From Tepidisphaeraceae bacterium (lineage in GTDB: Bacteria > Planctomycetota > Phycisphaerae > Tepidisphaerales > Tepidisphaeraceae): a stretch of 18,718 nucleotides of DNA. Shown here piece by piece: positions 14,872 to 18,718 of the stretch. Both the position numbers and the translations under genes were made by a program. Each line of letters begins with the position of its first letter. The first letter of the stretch is position 1. The notes beneath the pieces were generated by a model. The model was not told the origin of the DNA, searched no databases, and saw only the letters and a program-made list of their open reading frames with translations. The stretch spans positions 1 to 18,718 of the forward strand of contig JANWHF010000325.1 of NCBI GenBank assembly GCA_025450555.1, in the 5' to 3' direction.

Positions 14872-15087
14872 GTCTCCTCCGCGAAGGTTCGCTGCACATT
14901 TGGAGGCAGACGTTTGATCCGAGGCACGTCCGCCGAGTGCAGCAGGTTCAATGAGATCAATTAAGAAGGGCAATCGAATTGCGGCAAACGTACCGCGCGG
15001 GCGGGGCGTGTCAATCATGAAATGAAGGGCGATCGGTCGAGCTATCAACTTTCAAATGAATGCCTGTCATTTCTTTTTGCCATCCGC

Positions 15088-15114
15088 TTGAATGGCGAGC
15101 AACGTCTGTATAAT
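15088..15114 (+). promoter_or_regulatory. Probable promoter of the RNase HII-like gene (leaderless start)
   Basis: A perfect TATAAT is at 15109-15114, with TTGAAT at 15088-15093 as a possible -35 and a short 15-nt spacer. The A of the ATG at 15122 is eight bases after the box, where transcription would begin. No Shine-Dalgarno precedes this ATG, which supports a leaderless mRNA. Confidence 0.5.
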
Positions 15115-15121
15115 CCGCCCC

Positions 15122-16090
15122 ATGATTTTGGCGGGGATAGATGAGGCAGGATACGGGCCGGTGCTTGGGCCGCTGGTGGTGGGATGCTCGGCATTTGAAC
15201 TGCCGGGCAATCCGGATGAAGCGCCGCCTTGCGTGTGGAAGCTACTGCGCAAGCATGTCAGCAAGACGCGCTCGAAAGGTGGCCGCAAGATTCACGTCAA
15301 CGACAGCAAGCAGGTTTATTCGCCGGGCATTGGGCTCAAAGAGCTCGAGCGATCGGTGCTGACGATCCTTGCCGCCAGCGGAGAATTTCCGGGCGATTTG
15401 ACAGCGCTGCTTTCGCGCCTTTGTGGCGCGGTGCTGGAAACCGTCGAGAAATATCCGTGGTATGTTCGGTCGGAATCTGAGGCGTTTCCCTTCGAGCAGG
15501 ATGCGGTTTCGATTCGCATGATGGCCAACGCGATGAAGCTTGAAATGCAGCGCGTGGGCACGCGGTGTGTTCATGCCGGCGCGCAGCTCGTGTGCGAAGC
15601 GGAATTGAATCGTATGTTCGACGCGACGCGCAACAAGGGCAGCGTGCTATTCACTCAGGCGGCAAGTCATATCGAGCACCTGCTCAATCACTTTGCCGAC
15701 CAGGGGCTGATCATCACCTGCGACCGGCATGGCGGGCGCGAGCATTATGGCTCGCTGCTTCGGTTGATGTTTCCGGAATGGTCGCTGGAGATCGACCACG
15801 AAGTGTCGGAGCACAGCCAGTATCGACTTTGCCAGGGGAGGCAGACGGTCATCATCCATTTCCGTGAGAAGGCCGAGGCACAATGCCTGCCGGTGGCGTT
15901 CGCGTCGATGATCAGCAAATATCTTCGCGAGGCGATGATGCGGCGCTTCAACGCCTGGTGGGCGGCGCAGATGCCTGGAATCGCGCCCACTGCCGGTTAC
16001 CATGGCGACGGCACACGGTTTCTCGGAGAGATCGATCGCCGGCGTCGGGAACTGGGCATTTGCGACGCGCAATTGATACGATCGCGATAG
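15122..16090 (+). CDS. Divergent RNase HII-like nuclease
   Basis: The 322-residue protein opens with MILAGIDEAGYGPVLGPLVV, closely matching the RNase HII signature (GxDEAGRGPxxGP). D7 and E8 would be the first two metal ligands. Further matching blocks are VNDSKQVY (compare DDSKKLS of RNase HII), LIITCDRHGGREHY with D201 as third carboxylate, and FASMISKYLREAMMRRFN (compare SxxAKxxRDxxM), where the fourth carboxylate is E270 instead of Asp. The GRG motif that reads the ribonucleotide is GYG here. Length is well above the usual 200-220 residues; extra sequence lies in the middle and C-terminus. The start at 15122 is preferred over ATG 15092 because the family begins right before the DEAG motif and a -10 box sits 7 nt upstream. 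A STAS gene follows after 11 nt. Cleavage of RNA-DNA hybrids is likely but specificity may differ. Confidence 0.8.
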   Translation: MILAGIDEAGYGPVLGPLVVGCSAFELPGNPDEAPPCVWKLLRKHVSKTRSKGGRKIHVNDSKQVYSPGIGLKELERSVLTILAASGEFPGDLTALLSRLCGAVLETVEKYPWYVRSESEAFPFEQDAVSIRMMANAMKLEMQRVGTRCVHAGAQLVCEAELNRMFDATRNKGSVLFTQAASHIEHLLNHFADQGLIITCDRHGGREHYGSLLRLMFPEWSLEIDHEVSEHSQYRLCQGRQTVIIHFREKAEAQCLPVAFASMISKYLREAMMRRFNAWWAAQMPGIAPTAGYHGDGTRFLGEIDRRRRELGICDAQLIRSR

Positions 16091-16101
16091 ACGGAGGATT
16101 C

Positions 16102-16434
16102 ATGGCGGTGGAGTTGTGGTCGGATCGAGTGGCAGTTGCGCGACCGGCTAACGATGCGCAATTGGCCGAGGACATCGGCACCGTCGAAGACATGCTGGCC
16201 CAGCGGCCATTGGATGCGGTTGTCGATTTTTCGTCGATGACATTCCTCGGTTCGACCGACCTGTCCCGCCTGATCGGACTTCGAAAAAAGCTTAATGCCG
16301 TTGAATCCAGGCTGCTGCTTTGCGGCGTGACCCATCAACTTCACGGCACCTTCCACGTCACCGGACTGACCAAGATTTTTACTTTTTCCAACGACGTGAG
16401 CACGGCCTTGGCTAGTCTGCAGTTGGGGCAGTAA
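16102..16434 (+). CDS. STAS-domain protein (anti-sigma-factor-antagonist type)
   Basis: The 110-residue protein is a single STAS domain like SpoIIAA/RsbV. ATG 16102 has GGAGG at 16093-16097 with a 4-nt spacer; the frame is open upstream only because it runs through the RNase HII-like gene. The core LDAVVDFSSMTFLGSTDLSR matches the STAS beta-strand and switch loop. S51 occupies the position of the phosphorylated serine of SpoIIAA (DSSGL there, GSTDL here). The C-terminal half (LLLCGVTHQLHGTFHVTGLT) continues the fold. Such proteins bind anti-sigma kinases in their unphosphorylated form. No serine kinase (RsbW/HATPase) or SpoIIE phosphatase gene is in the window. It lies 11 nt after the RNase HII-like gene, so the two are cotranscribed; the functional link is unclear. 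Confidence 0.85.
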   Translation: MAVELWSDRVAVARPANDAQLAEDIGTVEDMLAQRPLDAVVDFSSMTFLGSTDLSRLIGLRKKLNAVESRLLLCGVTHQLHGTFHVTGLTKIFTFSNDVSTALASLQLGQ

Positions 16435-16648
16435 AGGCAGGCAGACCACGGAGCTCATCAGCTCATATCGACCTATCAGAATTCGTTGCAAATAATTGTA
16501 ATTTAACGACCTACGGACATCGAGCGGGCCATTGTGCACAAATCGTCGCACGTCCGATTAGAATTAGCCTTTCACCGTGGCTTAAGGTATTCTAAACTTC
16601 CGTCCCAACGATTCTGTTGTTCCGGCGGATTTCTCGGAGACCATTTTT

Positions 16649-17566
16649 ATGGCCGACGCGCTCAAGCAGAACGAGGCAAAGCCTTTGGAAGATCTGGAGC
16701 ATTGGGAAGAGTTTCTCAAGACTCGATACCCAGAGCCGCAACCTGCGATGGCGACGGTCGGCGGAGAGCCCGAGGGAGCGTTTCACCCCAAACGCGACAA
16801 GAAAAAGTTCCGCGACTATCGAGCCGAGGCCCGGCCGAGTGTGAAAGAGTTTTATCGACTCAATCACACGAACCAGACGCTCGATTTTGTGCTGGAGAAG
16901 AAGCGCCAGTTTCTGCCGCGCAATAAGCGCAAGATGGGCATCTGGGAAGCGATGGAGTATCTGAACACGCTCGTCGATGACAGCGACCCGGATACCGACC
17001 TTTCGCAGATCGAACATCTACTGCAAACGGCAGAAGCGATTCGCGCCGACGGCCATCCGCGCTGGATGATCCTTACCGGCTTGATTCACGACCTCGGCAA
17101 GATTCTTTGCCTGTGGGGCGAGCCGCAGTGGGCGGTGGTAGGCGATACGTTTCCGGTCGGCTGCGGCTATTCAGATAAAGTCGTCTTCCCCGAATTCTTC
17201 GTCTACAACCTCGATTATCAGGTTCCCGGCCTTCAGACTTCCTGCGGCGTTTATCAGGAAAGCTGCGGGCTGGACAAAGTGCATTTGTCCTGGGGCCATG
17301 ATGAATACATGTATCATGTGACGGGCGAATATCTCCCTGAGCCGGCGCAGTACATGATCCGCTATCACTCCTTCTACGCGGCTCATCGCGAAGGCGCTTA
17401 CGATCACCTGATGAACGATCACGATCGCGAGATGTTTGAGTGGGTGCGGAAATTCAATCCGTATGACCTGTATTCCAAAGGCGCGGAAAAGCCGAATGTC
17501 GAGGCGCTTCGGCCCTTCTATGAAGAGCTGATTGCGGAATACTTCCCGCCGATCATGCGGTGGTAG
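16649..17566 (+). CDS. MIOX: Inositol oxygenase (myo-inositol to D-glucuronate), bacterial MIOX homologue
   Basis: The 305-residue protein matches animal and plant inositol oxygenase almost throughout. All six di-iron ligands are present: H123 (IEHLLQTAEAIR), H147 and D148 (GLIHDLGKI), H217 (SWGHDEYMYH), H240 (MIRYHSFYAAHR) and D273 (NPYDLYSK). Other near-identical blocks are GEPQWAVVGDTFPVGC and LNHTNQTLDFV. MIOX uses O2 and a mixed-valent di-iron centre to open the ring of myo-inositol, giving D-glucuronate in the cytoplasm. Length is close to the mammalian enzyme (285 residues), with about 20-25 extra residues at the N-terminus. ATG 16649 has GGAGA 8 nt upstream. The 214-nt gap before it suggests its own promoter, which I could not define. 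No uronate or inositol catabolic genes are adjacent, so the pathway must be elsewhere. Confidence 0.95.
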   Translation: MADALKQNEAKPLEDLEHWEEFLKTRYPEPQPAMATVGGEPEGAFHPKRDKKKFRDYRAEARPSVKEFYRLNHTNQTLDFVLEKKRQFLPRNKRKMGIWEAMEYLNTLVDDSDPDTDLSQIEHLLQTAEAIRADGHPRWMILTGLIHDLGKILCLWGEPQWAVVGDTFPVGCGYSDKVVFPEFFVYNLDYQVPGLQTSCGVYQESCGLDKVHLSWGHDEYMYHVTGEYLPEPAQYMIRYHSFYAAHREGAYDHLMNDHDREMFEWVRKFNPYDLYSKGAEKPNVEALRPFYEELIAEYFPPIMRW

Positions 17567-17595
17567 GAACGCAATCCCTTATAATCCGACTGAAA

Positions 17596-17635
17596 AAGCA
17601 AACAGCGTGTCCGACAGCGACACGCTGTTTTGCTT
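17596..17635. terminator. Bidirectional intrinsic terminator
   Basis: AAGCAAACAGCGTGTC at 17596-17611 pairs with GACACGCTGTTTTGCTT at 17619-17635 around a 7-nt loop, with one bulged base. An A-run on the left and T-rich right arm allow use in both directions. It lies between the convergent inositol oxygenase and DUF3276 genes, 29 nt after the first stop and 34 nt beyond the second. Confidence 0.8.
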
Positions 17636-17669
17636 CCCGCCCCGGGTTGTGTTCCATCAGTGAGTGTTT

Positions 17670-18134
17670 TTATTTTCGAGCAGGCGCCGGGCGACGCGGT
17701 TCAAACCGTCTCGGGCCAGGCCTGCTATCAGGCCGATTTTGCGAGTCAATTGGCGGTCCCCCCTCAGCTCCGTTCTTGGCCGCTGGCCCACAGTTCTGAC
17801 CCTTTTCTTCCCGGGCCTTTTTCTTCCAGTAGTTGGCGCGCTTCTGCTTGATCTCCTCGGGCAGCGGATTGGCGCGGATGAAGACGGCCGTCTCCTGAAG
17901 CATTTTGAAAAATGCGGAAAAATCCTCGCTGAAAACATACAGCCGGGTTTTGCGCACTTCGCCGCTGTTTTCATCGCGCTTGCCTTCGGTCAGCACGACG
18001 AAATGATTTCCATTTCCGGCGCGCTTCACCTGGGCGGCGTAGGTGCGGGGGCCGACCGACTTGAAATAGGTCTGAAACAGGATGTCGGAATCTTGTTTGG
18101 CTTCCGGTTTCGACGGACTTGCCACGGCAGACAT
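17670..18134 (-). CDS. DUF3276 (Pur-alpha-like) nucleic-acid-binding protein
   Basis: The 154-residue protein carries one PUR-like domain at about 18-90: ILFQTYFKSVGPRTYAAQVK, NHFVVLTEGKRD, then VRKTRLYVFSEDFSAFFKML. A lysine/arginine/proline-rich tail follows (KRANYWKKKAREEKG; RPGPRRFEPRRPAPARK). DUF3276 proteins in Bacteroidetes, spirochaetes and planctomycetes are small single-stranded DNA/RNA binders related to eukaryotic Pur-alpha. The start is ATG 18132-18134: GGAGG lies 5 nt upstream on the minus strand, and the upstream ATG at 18146 overlaps that Shine-Dalgarno, so it is not the start. It lies 105 nt downstream of lexA on the same strand with a terminator between, so it is probably transcribed mainly from its own promoter. 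The basic tail likely adds non-specific nucleic-acid binding. Confidence 0.82.
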   Translation of the reverse strand: MSAVASPSKPEAKQDSDILFQTYFKSVGPRTYAAQVKRAGNGNHFVVLTEGKRDENSGEVRKTRLYVFSEDFSAFFKMLQETAVFIRANPLPEEIKQKRANYWKKKAREEKGQNCGPAAKNGAEGGPPIDSQNRPDSRPGPRRFEPRRPAPARK

Positions 18135-18165
18135 ATGAACCTCCATTCCCGAAAATCAAAGACGT

Positions 18166-18205
18166 AAAAATCCTCGCGCGTTGCGCCATGACCGGCGCAA
18201 CGCGC
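18166..18205 (-). terminator. Intrinsic terminator of lexA
   Basis: GCGCGTTGCGCC at 18176-18187 and GGCGCAACGCGC at 18194-18205 form a perfect 12-bp GC-rich stem with a 6-nt loop. On the minus strand the stem is followed after a few bases by TTTTT (complement of 18166-18170). It lies 35 nt past the lexA stop and upstream of the DUF3276 start. Confidence 0.88.
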
Positions 18206-18239
18206 TGAACCGATTAACGGTTGAACGCTCTTAGCGAAG

Positions 18240-18718
18240 TTAGTTGTAGCTGCGCAGGACGCCGATCACGACGCCCTGGATTTTGACGCGCCCCGCATCC
18301 ACAATGCGCGGCTCCATCGACTTGTTGGCCGGCTGAAGACGAACCTTGCCACCGGACTCTTTATAGTAGCGCTTGAGGGTTGCTTCGCCGGTGTCCAGCA
18401 GCGCGACGACCTGCTCGCCATTGCGGGCATTCTCCCGCCGTTCGATCACGACATAATCGCCATCGCACAGATGATCGTCGATCATCGATTCCCCGCGCAC
18501 GCGGAGCACATACACGCCGCTGCGCGACTGGAACATCTGTTCCAGATCGATCTCTTCGCGGTTCTCGACCGCTTCGATCGGCGAACCCGCCGCGATGTTG
18601 CCCAGCAGCGGGAGCTTGGTGGAACGCTCCTCATCAGGCAGCTTCTCCTCAGCGATAATCTCAAGCGAGCGTGCCTTGTGCTTGTCGCGCCGCAAGACGC
18701 GCTTGCGCTCTAAAGCCC
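18240..18718 (-). CDS. lexA: LexA repressor, 5' end beyond the window edge
   Basis: The frame is open to the right edge; its first visible residues (ALERKRVLRRDKHKARSLEI) match the end of the LexA winged helix and the linker, so the true start lies outside the window. The C-terminal latent peptidase domain is complete. The Ala-Gly autocleavage site lies in LGNIAAGSP (codons at 18585-18590), the nucleophile serine in RGESM (18486-18488) and the general-base lysine in EATLKRYY (18372-18374). LexA represses SOS genes and cleaves itself when RecA filaments form on damaged DNA. The domain ends with KIQGVVIGVLRSYN. About 70 N-terminal residues with the DNA-reading helix are missing, so the operator sequence cannot be inferred. 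A strong terminator follows the stop. Confidence 0.96.
   Translation of the reverse strand, partial: ALERKRVLRRDKHKARSLEIIAEEKLPDEERSTKLPLLGNIAAGSPIEAVENREEIDLEQMFQSRSGVYVLRVRGESMIDDHLCDGDYVVIERRENARNGEQVVALLDTGEATLKRYYKESGGKVRLQPANKSMEPRIVDAGRVKIQGVVIGVLRSYN

Noticed and set aside
16480..16600. AT-rich stretch upstream of inositol oxygenase as a promoter
   Set aside because: Several weak hexamers (TTGCAA near 16487, TATTCT near 16589) but no pair with proper spacing.
1..18718. CRISPR array, tRNA/rRNA genes, insertion sequences or phage genes
   Set aside because: No regularly spaced repeats, cloverleaf sequences, transposase or phage proteins were recognised anywhere in the window.

Overview
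The window looks like chromosomal DNA from a planctomycete, probably a free-living member of the Phycisphaerae side of the phylum. The strongest evidence is a large two-heme PSCyt/DUF1587-1595-1592-1588-1585 protein coupled to a Tat-exported DUF1552 protein. That pair is characteristic of Planctomycetota and some Verrucomicrobia. The DUF3276 (Pur-alpha-like) protein, the ECF sigma factors and the many secreted proteins with GC-rich coding sequence fit the same picture. No phage, transposase, CRISPR array or tRNA was seen, and this reads as ordinary chromosome.

Left part (1-3224): two ECF sigma-factor loci are transcribed divergently from a 318-bp spacer. Leftward, a small secreted beta-rich protein overlaps an ECF sigma gene by one base, followed by an unknown gene that runs off the left edge. 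Rightward lie an ECF sigma factor, a membrane zinc-finger (ZAS) anti-sigma factor and a periplasmic Spy/CpxP-like protein. This resembles the layout of metal- or envelope-stress systems such as cnrYXH.

Middle left (3326-9960): the DUF1592-class cytochrome, the DUF1552 protein and a secreted GH9 glycoside hydrolase are packed head to tail (23-nt overlap, then an 8-nt gap). A secreted protein with RG/RGG-rich segments follows after its own strong ribosome binding site. This looks like an export and polysaccharide-attack module. The 3' flank carries a hairpin overlapping a G-quadruplex-type motif.

Middle right (10230-14871, all leftward): in transcription order, a PQQ-type soluble sugar dehydrogenase, a blue-copper protein with a complete amicyanin-like ligand set, an OFA-family MFS transporter, and RNase PH (rph). 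The first two plausibly form a periplasmic oxidase and electron-acceptor pair. A 75-bp palindromic repeat-like element sits between the copper protein and transporter genes.

Right part (15122-18718): an unusual RNase HII-like protein is followed after 11 nt by a STAS-domain protein. Next comes a myo-inositol oxygenase homologue with all six di-iron ligands, an enzyme better known from eukaryotes. A terminator hairpin separates it from the convergent DUF3276 gene, which lies downstream of lexA. lexA is cut at its 5' end by the right edge and has its own terminator.

Starts were chosen mostly on visible Shine-Dalgarno matches. rph and the RNase HII-like gene lack one and instead have a TATAAT-like box 7-8 nt before ATG, suggesting leaderless mRNAs. 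Functions come from motif recognition by eye; no database search was possible.
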